Source: Oscillospiraceae bacterium
GTDB lineage: Bacteria; Bacillota; Clostridia; Saccharofermentanales; Saccharofermentanaceae
Reading direction: 5' to 3'
Assembly: GCA_902788505.1 (NCBI GenBank)
Contig: CADAKH010000007.1
Span: 1-64,000 of the forward strand
Length of the DNA: 64,000 nt
Shown here piece by piece: positions 5,415-14,065 of the stretch. Both the position numbers and the translations under genes were made by a program. The notes beneath the pieces were generated by a model that was not told where the DNA came from, did no database searches, and was given only the letters and a program-made list of their open reading frames with translations. Numbering within the stretch: the first letter of the stretch is position 1; each line of letters begins with the position of its first letter.

Positions 5415-7124
5415 ATGGATTTATTAAACAGATTTGTAAACAGAATTGATTTCGACAGTTACGAGGACTTTAAAGAGAATTTCAAGATTATAGTTCCGAA
5501 GGATTTCAACTTCGGATTTGATGTCGTTGACGTATATGCCAAGGAAGCTCCCGATCAGGAAGCTCTTATCTGGTGCGATGATGACGGCAACGAAAAACAT
5601 TTCACATTTAAGGATATCAGCGAGAAGAGCAACCGCGTTGCCAACATGTTCAAAGGCTTAGGTATCAGGAAGGGCGACAGAGTCCTCATGATGCTCCGTC
5701 AGCGTCCTGAAGTATGGTTCACCATGGTAGGTCTCCACAAGCTCGGTGCGCTTGTTATCCCTGCCACATTCCAGCTTCTTTATCACGATATCGTTTACCG
5801 CTGCAATGCAGCTGACGTAAAGATGATCGTTTGCGCTGATGATCCCCAGATCATCGAGCATGTTAATAAGGCACGTCCCGACTGCAAGACAGTTCAGTAC
5901 TGCAGCGTTATCGGTGAGGCACCTGAAGGCTGGCGATCTCTGACTGATGATATCGATAATGCATCCCCTGTTTTTGAGCGTCCCACAGGCGACGAAGCCA
6001 CACATGAAGACGATCCGATGCTCATCTACTTCTCTTCCGGTACGACCGGCGAGCCTAAGATGATCCTTCACGACTACACACTGCCTTTGGGCCACATCGT
6101 AACAGCCAAATACTGGCAGCAGGTTTACGACGGATGCAGACACTTAACACAGGCTGACTCCGGCTGGGCAAAGTTTGCATGGGGCAAGATCTACGGACAG
6201 TGGATCTGCGGTGCAGTTAACGTTACTTACGACACACAGAAGTTCAAGGCCGCAAGAATGCTCGAGATTATGGAAAAGCTCAAGCTCAATTCTTTCTGCG
6301 GACCTTCAACTATCTACAGATATCTCATTCAGGAAGATCTTACAAAGTATGACTTCTCCTCCATCAAGCACTGCTCCATGGCTGGTGAGCCTTTGAATCC
6401 TGAAGTATTCTACAAGTGGCAGAAATATACAGGCCTTGAGATCCGCGAAGGATTCGGCCAAACAGAAGGAAGCGTTCTCTTTGCAAACTTCCCCTGGCTC
6501 GACGTTAAGCCCGGTTCAACAGGCAAGCCCACACCTATCTATGACATCCAGCTCGTTGATGACAACGGTGTTCCCGTAGAAGACGGTATCGTAGGAAATA
6601 TCGTTATAAAGAACGCTTCTTCCAAGCCCACGGGACTCTTCCGCGAATACTATAAGAATCCTGAAGCCATGGCTGATCAGTGGCCGGGTGCAGACTACAG
6701 CACAGGTGATACTGCATGGAGAGATCCTGACGGATATATCTGGTTCGTAGGAAGAAACGATGACGTTATCAAGTGCTCTGGTTACCGTATCGGTCCTTTC
6801 GAAGTCGAGAGTGCCCTTATGACACACGATGCTGTTCTCGAGTGCGCTGTAACAGCTGTTCCTGATCCCCTGAGAGGACAGGTAGTTAAGGCAACGATCG
6901 TTCTCACAGCAGCTTACAAGGAAAAGGCTTCACCTGAGCTCATTAAGGAACTCCAGAATCATGTAAAGAATGCAACAGCACCTTACAAGTATCCGAGAGT
7001 TATCGAGTTCGTTGACGAGCTTCCCAAGACTTCAAGCGGAAAGATCATGCGTACCGCTATCAGAAAGGCTGATGAAGCCAAGTACAGAGAAGCGCAGGAA
7101 GCTGCAGCTAAAGCTCAGGGTTAA
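5415..7124 (+). CDS. AMP-forming acyl-CoA synthetase (acetyl/medium-chain type)
   Basis: This 569-residue ANL-superfamily enzyme activates a carboxylic acid with ATP to an acyl-adenylate and transfers it to coenzyme A. The phosphate-binding loop FSSGTTGEPK is at residues 206-215. The adenylate-forming motif GFGQTE, the STGD ribose-binding motif, the hinge region GRNDDVIKCSGYRIGPFEVES and the C-terminal catalytic lysine in TSSGK (K543) follow in the normal order. Length and the early FNFGFDVVD segment resemble the medium-chain/acetyl-CoA synthetase branch; the acid used cannot be read from sequence. It forms an operon with the HTH-cupin regulator. Its stop overlaps the hemW stop region by 4 bases tail to tail, and its terminator lies inside hemW. 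Confidence 0.92.
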   Translation: MDLLNRFVNRIDFDSYEDFKENFKIIVPKDFNFGFDVVDVYAKEAPDQEALIWCDDDGNEKHFTFKDISEKSNRVANMFKGLGIRKGDRVLMMLRQRPEVWFTMVGLHKLGALVIPATFQLLYHDIVYRCNAADVKMIVCADDPQIIEHVNKARPDCKTVQYCSVIGEAPEGWRSLTDDIDNASPVFERPTGDEATHEDDPMLIYFSSGTTGEPKMILHDYTLPLGHIVTAKYWQQVYDGCRHLTQADSGWAKFAWGKIYGQWICGAVNVTYDTQKFKAARMLEIMEKLKLNSFCGPSTIYRYLIQEDLTKYDFSSIKHCSMAGEPLNPEVFYKWQKYTGLEIREGFGQTEGSVLFANFPWLDVKPGSTGKPTPIYDIQLVDDNGVPVEDGIVGNIVIKNASSKPTGLFREYYKNPEAMADQWPGADYSTGDTAWRDPDGYIWFVGRNDDVIKCSGYRIGPFEVESALMTHDAVLECAVTAVPDPLRGQVVKATIVLTAAYKEKASPELIKELQNHVKNATAPYKYPRVIEFVDELPKTSSGKIMRTAIRKADEAKYREAQEAAAKAQG

Positions 7125-8323
7125 AGGAAATCCTCTATTACAACATTAGCAAGATCAAGGCCGCTCCGTGTTAAACGGAGCGTTCTTTCTTTGCGCTCGA
7201 GTAAACCCTTTTCGATATTGCTCTTTACGGCATCAGCGAAAACATCTTCGAACTGAACATTGAATCTGTCATAAAACTCATCGAGCAGGATTCCTTCAGT
7301 TGTCCGGAGGCGCAGAAATGGCACTTCCTTCATCTTATCTTCTTCTGTAAGCATCTCTTCAACATAGAACGACTTCAGATCGCCCGCAAGACCCTCTAAA
7401 AACGCTTTGCATTCATCAGGTGTGATCTTTCCCATTTCATCCACATAAGCTCTTACATCGTCTTTGTGGCCGTATCTCATATCACCGATATAACCGTGAG
7501 CTCCCGCACCTACCGCAAAGTATTCACATGAGTTCCAGTAAGAAGAATTGTGTATGCTCTTATATCCCGGTAATGCACTGTTGGATATCTCATAAGTCTC
7601 ATATCCTGAAAGCTGAAGATATTCGCGCACGCCGTGATACATTTCGCGTTCTGTCTCAGGTGATACCAGATCTTCCAAAGTCCGGCTGTATCTTTCGTAG
7701 AACCTGGTTCCTTCTTCAAGCATCAGCGAATACGTGCTGATGTGTTTTACCCCGAGTTCATTAAAGACTTTAATGTCGTTCTTGATTCCCTGAAGTGTCT
7801 CACCGGGAACTCCTGTTATGAGATCTGCAGAGATATTGGAAAACCCTGCTCTTGTGATCTTTTGCAAAGCATCCTTCGCACCTTTGGAATCGTGAAGTCT
7901 TCCGAGTGTCTTAAGAACGCCGTCATCTAAGGACTGAACGCCGACAGATATGCGGTTAAACCCTGCAGCTTTATAATCTCTGAGTTTGTCTTCAGTTAAT
8001 GAAGAAGGATTGGCTTCAATAGTTATCTCTGCATCCGGACTGATATTAAAAGCTTTTACTGTCTCTTCGAGCAAAGAACATATAAGTCTGCTGTCGGGAA
8101 AAGAAGGCGTTCCGCCGCCGAAATACACAGTATCTTTGCTGTTCTTTTCGATCCCGGTGTTTGCGCCCGTATCAGACGTAATTATCTCACCTGTCAGTCT
8201 GACTTCCCGTAAAGCTGCGTTATAGAACGATTCGATAAAAGACTTATCCGTTATCGAATAGAAATCACAGTAAGGACATTTGCCCGCACAGAACGGATTG
8301 TGGACATATATGTGTCTTGCCAT
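7121..8323 (-). CDS. hemW: Radical SAM protein HemW (heme chaperone-like)
   Basis: This 400-residue protein resembles HemW, formerly annotated as oxygen-independent coproporphyrinogen oxidase and now regarded as a heme chaperone. The radical SAM cluster motif CxxxCxxC is in FCAGKCPYCDFY near residue 11. GGGTPS, the ISVGVQSLDDGVLKTLGR block and the C-terminal winged region are also present. Its ATG shares one base with the stop codon of the upstream TOPRIM-like gene (TGATG), so it is probably translationally coupled to that gene. The 3' end overlaps the convergent acyl-CoA synthetase by 4 bases and carries that gene's terminator on the other strand. Confidence 0.93.
   Translation of the reverse strand: MARHIYVHNPFCAGKCPYCDFYSITDKSFIESFYNAALREVRLTGEIITSDTGANTGIEKNSKDTVYFGGGTPSFPDSRLICSLLEETVKAFNISPDAEITIEANPSSLTEDKLRDYKAAGFNRISVGVQSLDDGVLKTLGRLHDSKGAKDALQKITRAGFSNISADLITGVPGETLQGIKNDIKVFNELGVKHISTYSLMLEEGTRFYERYSRTLEDLVSPETEREMYHGVREYLQLSGYETYEISNSALPGYKSIHNSSYWNSCEYFAVGAGAHGYIGDMRYGHKDDVRAYVDEMGKITPDECKAFLEGLAGDLKSFYVEEMLTEEDKMKEVPFLRLRTTEGILLDEFYDRFNVQFEDVFADAVKSNIEKGLLERKERTLRLTRSGLDLANVVIEDFL
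7162..7192 (+). terminator. Terminator of the acyl-CoA synthetase, embedded in hemW
   Basis: CGCTCCG (7162-7168) pairs with CGGAGCG (7176-7182) around a 7-base loop, followed by TTCTTTCTTT on the plus strand. It lies 38 bases after the acyl-CoA synthetase stop and within the antisense of the last codons of hemW, so one stretch is both protein code and terminator. Confidence 0.75.
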
Positions 8324-9003
8324 CAGAACTCACGTCTTCTGTAGATCGGAACAGGATTCTTAAGTGCCGTTATCAAAGCCATCTTAAAGGTATTAAAACT
8401 CGGAGAAACATTTTTCTGAGGGACCATGTATTTGGAGATGCTCTCCGCCCACAGAGCTTTGTAATGACCGATAGCAGGATATCCGATATCGATCAGTTCC
8501 TCAGCATTCTCGCTGATCGCCCTGCAAAGGACTTCCCATGTTCCGCAAACGGAATCCTGTTCATAGGAATCAATGACATCCGCTTTAAAGTCGGGATAAG
8601 CATCCCTGATCGCAGATCTGTCTCCCAATATCCATGCCTCAACCTCTTCGGTGCATATCCCGACAACACTTCTGATATCAGGTGCAAACTTGGAAGCACA
8701 CGAATAGATCTCCTGCCTTATAGCCTGCGGATCGTTATCGTCTGAATCCATGACGATTATAAGTATCAGATCCTTGCCGGCGTAAACCTTGTTATATGCA
8801 CGCAGCTCTGAAGGAAGGAGATCCAAAAGCGAACTTGCAAATTTCGGAGGCTTGGCAGTCATGTCTTTGGGCAGACTTCCGCAGCCCCTGTGAGGATGAA
8901 CATTGACCTCACAATCCACACCTTCATTCTCGGTTATCCGCTTGGCAAGTCTCTCTACTACGACTGCTCCGGATTTATCTTCTGTCAGTATCTCGATAAG
9001 CAT
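8323..9003 (-). CDS. TOPRIM-like DUF4276-type protein, partner of the ATPase
   Basis: This 226-residue protein matches the pattern of DUF4276/RloB-like proteins, small TOPRIM-fold proteins encoded beside OLD/RloA-type ATPases in putative anti-phage systems. The first strand and conserved acid are in IEILTEDKSGAVVVERL (E5 or E8), and the TOPRIM DxD is in LILIIVMDSDDND around residues 78-90. A later EEVEAWILGD segment is also family-like. It starts 18 bases after the ATPase gene, with AAGAAGG upstream, and its stop overlaps the hemW start. A TOPRIM nuclease role is known for related families; here it is inferred. The family name is from memory and needs a profile search. Confidence 0.7.
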   Translation of the reverse strand: MLIEILTEDKSGAVVVERLAKRITENEGVDCEVNVHPHRGCGSLPKDMTAKPPKFASSLLDLLPSELRAYNKVYAGKDLILIIVMDSDDNDPQAIRQEIYSCASKFAPDIRSVVGICTEEVEAWILGDRSAIRDAYPDFKADVIDSYEQDSVCGTWEVLCRAISENAEELIDIGYPAIGHYKALWAESISKYMVPQKNVSPSFNTFKMALITALKNPVPIYRRREF

Positions 9004-9021
9004 AAAACTGCCTTCTTATTC

Positions 9022-10212
9022 TTAATCTTCTGGCTTTGCATCAAGATGTCCGCCGTACCAGATGGCACCCATTCCAACACCCTGATGGAACAATTCCATT
9101 ACCAGCGGATCGTCGCCTGCGCAGCGGATGGAGACATCGCCCTCATCCTTCTCGAAAGATCTCTCAAAGATCCAAATCTCCTTAGGAGACAATGTCTCAA
9201 TGATATACGGATTGTGTGTCGAGAAAATGATCTGGCAATAGTGATTCTTCATCGTATATTCGCGCATCTCATCGCTTAGGACATCTACCATATCGTGATA
9301 GAGATCTTTGTCGGGAGTCTCGATAAAGATAGTCGATCTGGGACTGGGATCACGGAGAAGAAGCAGATACAAAAAGAGCTTATCAGGGCTCTCCTTAAGC
9401 GCGAGCGGCAGATTCTTCTTGTGTTTCATTGCAGGGATCTTATTCTGGATCTCCTCAACAACACGCTCGTACTCTTCTTCGTTATTCATCCTGATGTATT
9501 CAAGAACATTTCCAACATTTGAACCGGAACTGTTAAGATGCTTATGTCCGCCGGGAGCTCCGCCTTCGTAGAAATATGAGCTCTGTTCCTCAGATGAGAA
9601 ACTGCAGAAAAACCACGCGGATATCTCCTTATAAAGAGCAACGAAATCTCTGTATCCCGATATCTTTCCGTAAAGGCTCAGTGCCGTAAGGTGCTCATCT
9701 TCCACGCCTATTACTTCCTTATCAGCTCCGGCATTTACGATGCTGCCTTCTCCGCCCTTCATATCGAGTATGGTGACTGATTCTTTTTTGCCGTCATTAT
9801 CGGATATGACAATAACCTTTTCCTCATCTATTACGGGACTCATATATCTGCTTGTAACGATACTTAATTCATACTGAATATACTTCGGCCGGCCCGTCTT
9901 TTTGTCTTCAAGCTTGAAGAAAACTTTGAATACAGAAGGAGACGAAATATCAGGCGTCATGTTCGCAAATCCGGGTCTTCCATAACTGATTGAAGCTACC
10001 GCACAACCCTGTGTTATGCAGTCTTTAAGAAAAGCCATGCAGCCCATGAAGGATGTCTTGCCGGTGTTATTGCGGCCTATAAGTGCATTTAGGCCGTGAA
10101 AAGCACTCGCCGGGTTGCCGGAGTCCTTACCTTCCAGATAATCTTTTATCAGGATTCCCGCTTTGTCATTATCGAAAACATCGAAGTTTCTGATCTCAAT
10201 TCCAAGGATCAT
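9022..10212 (-). CDS. OLD/RloA-like AAA ATPase with degenerate catalytic motifs
   Basis: This 396-residue protein is an AAA_21/OLD-type ABC-like ATPase. Walker A is GRNNTGKT at about residues 45-52, and the H-loop-like STHNP is present near residue 340. The signature region, usually SDGT-like before a long hydrophobic helix, reads ESPDKLFLYLLLL. Walker B, usually of the form IEEPENGLY, reads IETPDKDLY, so the catalytic glutamate position appears to be threonine. It may bind ATP but hydrolyse it poorly. It is followed by the TOPRIM-like gene, a pairing seen in RloAB, AbiL and PARIS-type systems. Its ribosome site GGAGG lies just after the terminator of the preceding gene, so its own promoter is unclear and read-through may drive it. 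Confidence 0.75.
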   Translation of the reverse strand: MILGIEIRNFDVFDNDKAGILIKDYLEGKDSGNPASAFHGLNALIGRNNTGKTSFMGCMAFLKDCITQGCAVASISYGRPGFANMTPDISSPSVFKVFFKLEDKKTGRPKYIQYELSIVTSRYMSPVIDEEKVIVISDNDGKKESVTILDMKGGEGSIVNAGADKEVIGVEDEHLTALSLYGKISGYRDFVALYKEISAWFFCSFSSEEQSSYFYEGGAPGGHKHLNSSGSNVGNVLEYIRMNNEEEYERVVEEIQNKIPAMKHKKNLPLALKESPDKLFLYLLLLRDPSPRSTIFIETPDKDLYHDMVDVLSDEMREYTMKNHYCQIIFSTHNPYIIETLSPKEIWIFERSFEKDEGDVSIRCAGDDPLVMELFHQGVGMGAIWYGGHLDAKPED

Positions 10213-10230
10213 TACGGTAACCTCCTTTGT

Positions 10231-10262
10231 AAAAAAGAGGCCGCGAAAAACATTACGCGGCC
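10231..10262 (-). terminator. Terminator after the coiled-coil gene
   Basis: On the minus strand GGCCGCG and CGCGGCC form a perfect 7-bp stem with a 10-base loop, followed by TCTTTTTT. It ends the operon of the coiled-coil protein and coaD, and lies only about 20 bases before the ATPase start codon. Confidence 0.88.
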
Positions 10263-10309
10263 GCTTGATACTTCATCTTAAACTTAATCCTAACATCAAT
10301 ACCGAAGTG

Positions 10310-10804
10310 TCACTCGGTCTCATCAAGAGTTGTATTGATCTCCGTGAGATTTGTCTGGATCTTAGCCATATTGTCAGAAAGAGTCTCATTAACGTTCTCG
10401 AGAAGAGACTTAACGTAAATATGAGCGTTTCTTCTGAGTTCCTCTGCCTGAGCCTCTGCGTTGGCAATGATCTGGGCAGCTTCTTCTCTTGCGCCTCTTG
10501 TGATCTCGTGATCGTTGACCTTCATGGCATACATGCGGTTAGCATCATCGATGATCTTCTTATTCTTCTCTCTTGCCGTACTGATAATATCCTGAGCTCT
10601 GGCAACGATATCATTTGACTGAGCTACTGCAGCAGGAAGATTATTCTTAAGGATCTGAAGTGAATTGATAGTCTCTGTTCTCTCAATAGAGCACTTATCC
10701 GAGAAAGGAACACTCGAAGCATCCTTTACCATATCGATAAGATAGTCGATATGCTTGATAGCGTCGTATCGCTGTCCACCCTGATTGAAATTACTGTTCT
10801 CCAT
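10310..10804 (-). CDS. Coiled-coil protein, function unknown
   Basis: This 164-residue soluble protein is mostly predicted long alpha-helix. The middle (about residues 60-125) is rich in Ala, Glu, Lys, Arg and Asn, with AREEAAQIIANAEAQAEELRR resembling the peripheral stalk (subunit b/G) of ATPases and DivIVA-type scaffolds. There is no membrane segment or signal, so a true AtpF is unlikely. Similar proteins are often found beside coaD in Clostridia, as far as I recall. Its start overlaps the coaD stop by one base, and a terminator follows its stop. No function is assigned. Confidence 0.7.
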   Translation of the reverse strand: MENSNFNQGGQRYDAIKHIDYLIDMVKDASSVPFSDKCSIERTETINSLQILKNNLPAAVAQSNDIVARAQDIISTAREKNKKIIDDANRMYAMKVNDHEITRGAREEAAQIIANAEAQAEELRRNAHIYVKSLLENVNETLSDNMAKIQTNLTEINTTLDETE

Positions 10805-11319
10805 TATTTATTCCTTCCTTTCAATAATTTATCCTTAACTAAATCTATTATCTCACCCGGCACCATCTTGGAGATGTCTCCGCCGTATGAACCTACTTCC
10901 TTTACCATCGAAGAACTGATAAGCGACAGGTCATCTCTGCAGGGTAGGAGTACGGCATCGTATCCTGAAAAAAGCAGACGGTTGGCAAGGGCATGTTCGG
11001 ATTCATATCTGAAATCAGACTCTGATCTGATACCTCTTACCGAAGCGCAGCATCCGAGTTGCTGATATAGATCGACCAAAAGGCCTCCCCACGCCATGAC
11101 CTCAACATTATCAAGATCATCATTCTTCAGTGAGAGCTTGATAAGCTCCACACGTTCTTCAGGAGAAAACAACGGTGTCTTGGCAGCATTCTCCATGACC
11201 GCGATGACAAGCTTATCACAGAGCTTTGAAGCCCTTCTGGCTATGTCTCTGTGTCCTCTTGTGAAGGGATCGAACGTCCCCGGAAAGAGCATTACCTTCA
11301 AACCGTCATCCTCCGTCAA
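10804..11319 (-). CDS. coaD: Phosphopantetheine adenylyltransferase
   Basis: This 171-residue enzyme catalyses the fourth step of coenzyme A synthesis, adenylating 4'-phosphopantetheine to dephospho-CoA. It is a nucleotidyltransferase with the expected FPGTFDPFTRGHRDI segment containing the (T/S)xGH-type motif, and the C-terminal ISSSMVKEV motif. VRGIRSESDFRYE matches the substrate-binding loop. Length is typical. It sits directly behind rsmD (0-base gap), the common rsmD-coaD pairing, and overlaps the coiled-coil gene by one base. Confidence 0.95.
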   Translation of the reverse strand: MTEDDGLKVMLFPGTFDPFTRGHRDIARRASKLCDKLVIAVMENAAKTPLFSPEERVELIKLSLKNDDLDNVEVMAWGGLLVDLYQQLGCCASVRGIRSESDFRYESEHALANRLLFSGYDAVLLPCRDDLSLISSSMVKEVGSYGGDISKMVPGEIIDLVKDKLLKGRNK

Positions 11320-11883
11320 TTATTCCTTAAAAAATGTTATCACTGTAATACCGTAACTACAAGAACGAACACGTTTTAGGCCGTTAATTTCCTCGGGCGG
11401 TTCAAAGTCTTTGTCATGCTCTACAATGAGCCTGCCGTCTGATGACAAAAGCTTATATTCACTGATCAGCTTAGTCTCTTCATCAAGCCTCAAAGACGCA
11501 TCTTTATAGGGCGGATCCATGAATATAATATCAAATTTCTCACCGTCTTGCCCTAACTTCTCCAGCGCCTGGGCTACATTCATCTTGAAAAACCTGATTT
11601 CGTCAGAGCCCTCAAGCCTTATTTTGCTGATGTTTTTTGAGATGATCCCTGCTGCCTGACCGCTCTTATCAACAAGGGTAGCACGCTTAGCACCTCTGCT
11701 CAGAGCCTCAATACCTATCTGTCCGGATCCTGAATAAAGGTCCAGGAACTCGGAATCAGGCACATATGTCTGAATAATAGAGAACAAAGCCTCTTTGACC
11801 TTGTCAGTAGTAGGCCTTGTCCTGTCCCCTTCAGGTGCCTGTAATATGGTTCCCCTGAATCTTCCCGTTACAACTCTAGGCAT
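11320..11883 (-). CDS. rsmD: 16S rRNA (guanine966-N2)-methyltransferase RsmD
   Basis: This 187-residue SAM-dependent methyltransferase modifies G966 of 16S rRNA. The N-terminal RVVTGRFRGTIL and RPTTDKVKEALFSII are family-specific, followed by the SAM-binding motif LDLYSGSGQIGIEAL and the catalytic DPPY motif near residue 124. Its start overlaps the recG stop by one base and coaD follows immediately. Confidence 0.95.
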   Translation of the reverse strand: MPRVVTGRFRGTILQAPEGDRTRPTTDKVKEALFSIIQTYVPDSEFLDLYSGSGQIGIEALSRGAKRATLVDKSGQAAGIISKNISKIRLEGSDEIRFFKMNVAQALEKLGQDGEKFDIIFMDPPYKDASLRLDEETKLISEYKLLSSDGRLIVEHDKDFEPPEEINGLKRVRSCSYGITVITFFKE

Positions 11884-14060
11884 CAGATCTGCTCCATCTT
11901 TCTTGCGAATCTCAATTCGAACATCTTCTTTATTGCTTCATTCAGGCGCCCGGCTTCCTCTCCGCCTGCTTCGATTATCTTATTCACCGCTTCCGTCGCT
12001 TCACTTGCGATCTTCATATCAGTATAAAGGTTTGCCGCACGGAGTGTAGGGATACCGTGCTGTCTCGTTCCGTAGAAGTCGCCGGGACCTCTTAATTCAA
12101 GGTCTTTCTCGGCAAGCTCAAAACCGTCTGATGATTCACACATCATCTTCATTCTGGAAAGTGCAAGCTCAGACCTGGATTCGGAAACCAAAAGACAGAA
12201 CGACTTCTTATCGCCTCTGCCGATCCTTCCTCTCAGCTGGTGAAGAGTCGAAAGACCGAATCTGTCGGCATCCATTATTATCATTACATTAGCATTGGGG
12301 TTATCGACTCCTACTTCGATGACCGTTGTGGATATAAGTATCTTTATGTCACCTGAGAGAAATCTCTCCATAGTCTCAAGCTTATCCTTCTCCTTCATTG
12401 AACCGTACAAAACGGCGCTTGAATACTGCGAAAGATTGCTCATCGAGTCAACGGTCTTTTTCATCTCGAAAACGCTTGTTACAGAATCATCATCTGCTAC
12501 AGGTTCACCGACCATGTAGTCCGCACCTGCTTCAGTCTCATCCTTATCGATCTTGGCACAGACGATATAGACCTGCTCTCCGGCTGTAAGCTTGATGCTC
12601 ATCATCTCTTCTATAGCCTTGCTCTTTTTTGAGTTAACGAACCATGTTGTAATCTCCTGACGTCCCACCGGCTTCTGCCTGATGACTGATGTAGCCATAT
12701 CGCCATAGATAACCATAGCAAGAGTTCTTGGTATCGGAGTTGCTGTCATAACAAGGTTGTGCACACTCTTAACGGTACCATCTTTGGCAGTATCTTTGAA
12801 TAAGAGCTTTTCTCTCTGCTTAACACCGAAACGGTGCTGCTCGTCAGCTATTACAAGAGCTAAGTCTCTGAACTTAATGTCATCCGTAAGAAGCGCATGA
12901 GTACCTATTATCACACCTGCTCTGCCGTCAGCTATCTTCTCTTTGATCTCGGTTTTCTCGGAAGCCTTTGTCTTGCCGAGAAGTAATACGGGTTCCATTC
13001 CGCTGTTCTGCATAAGACGTGATATCGTCCTGTAATGCTGGGATGCAAGAACCGATGTCGGAGCCAGGAGAACCGCCTGCTTACCCATCAACGCCGTGAT
13101 CATCATAGAAAGAGCCGCAACCATGGTCTTTCCGGAGCCGACATCACCCTGGATAAGTCTGTTCATAGGTGTCGTGGACATGAGATCGGTCTGGACATCA
13201 CGGAAAGCTTTTGCCTGATCTTCGGTAAGTGCAAATCCGAGATTGCCCTTGATGAGATTCCACTTCTGAACCAGCTCGCTTCCTATCCCGTTTGGATCTG
13301 ATGGGATAACCTGATCCGCTACTTCCCTGACACCGTGTCCGCTGCTGTACAGCTTCATGCCGATGCCTAAAAGAATAAGCTCCTCATATGCCAACTGTTC
13401 CCTTGCTCTTCTTGCATCTTCAAGAGAAGAAGGGAAATGGGCCATCTCATATACTTCACAAGGAGATACAAAACCTTTCTGCTCAGCAATGCTTGCGGGG
13501 ATACATGACAGAAGCTCATCGCCGCAAAGTTTCAACGCGGTCCTTACCCATTTGGATATGTTATTTGATGTAAGACCTGCCGTAAGGTGATATACGGGCC
13601 TTACAAGTGCATCTTCACTGATCTTCTCGGCCTTCTCGATATATGGATTGACCATCTGCATCTGCCCGTTGAAAAGCGTAACGGAACCATGAACAAAACA
13701 CTCATCACCGAGCGCAAATTTGCCTGCCAGATACTGTGAATTAAAAAACGTCAGCTTGATCCTTCCCGTGCCGTCACTTACGAAAAAACTTAATGGCTTC
13801 TTCCTGCTCGTAACATTAACCGAAGGATTGGTGGAAACAGTTCCCCTGAACGAAAGATCAAAACCCATGTTGTCATCCATACGGCCTGATGCATTGTAAG
13901 ATGAGATAGTACCGACATCGGACCAATCGTCATAACGCCACGGAATAAAAGCTATGAGATCATAGACAGTGAAAATATCAAGCCTGGCAAGCTTCTCCTC
14001 TGCTGAGGGACCTATGCCGTAAAGATCAGTTACAGGACTTGAGAGATGAACTGCTGCCAT
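11883..14060 (-). CDS. recG: ATP-dependent DNA helicase RecG
   Basis: This protein of about 725 residues reverses and remodels stalled replication forks. It has an N-terminal wedge/OB domain starting at the typical LYGIGPSAEEKLARL, then a superfamily 2 helicase core: Walker A GDVGSGKT, DEQH box (Walker B) followed by RFGVKQRE, the TATPIPRTLA motif III region, and the C-terminal QLRGRIGRG motif VI. An in-frame ATG at 14102 lies inside nth; the ATG at 14060 is preferred because AGGAGG lies 11 bases upstream and the N-terminus then matches the family. The gap to nth is 5 bases. Confidence 0.95.
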   Translation of the reverse strand: MAAVHLSSPVTDLYGIGPSAEEKLARLDIFTVYDLIAFIPWRYDDWSDVGTISSYNASGRMDDNMGFDLSFRGTVSTNPSVNVTSRKKPLSFFVSDGTGRIKLTFFNSQYLAGKFALGDECFVHGSVTLFNGQMQMVNPYIEKAEKISEDALVRPVYHLTAGLTSNNISKWVRTALKLCGDELLSCIPASIAEQKGFVSPCEVYEMAHFPSSLEDARRAREQLAYEELILLGIGMKLYSSGHGVREVADQVIPSDPNGIGSELVQKWNLIKGNLGFALTEDQAKAFRDVQTDLMSTTPMNRLIQGDVGSGKTMVAALSMMITALMGKQAVLLAPTSVLASQHYRTISRLMQNSGMEPVLLLGKTKASEKTEIKEKIADGRAGVIIGTHALLTDDIKFRDLALVIADEQHRFGVKQREKLLFKDTAKDGTVKSVHNLVMTATPIPRTLAMVIYGDMATSVIRQKPVGRQEITTWFVNSKKSKAIEEMMSIKLTAGEQVYIVCAKIDKDETEAGADYMVGEPVADDDSVTSVFEMKKTVDSMSNLSQYSSAVLYGSMKEKDKLETMERFLSGDIKILISTTVIEVGVDNPNANVMIIMDADRFGLSTLHQLRGRIGRGDKKSFCLLVSESRSELALSRMKMMCESSDGFELAEKDLELRGPGDFYGTRQHGIPTLRAANLYTDMKIASEATEAVNKIIEAGGEEAGRLNEAIKKMFELRFARKMEQI

Positions 14061-14065
14061 ATCCT

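Noticed and set aside
10310..10804. ATP synthase subunit b
   Set aside because: The helical segment is similar in composition, but there is no membrane anchor and no other ATP synthase gene nearby.
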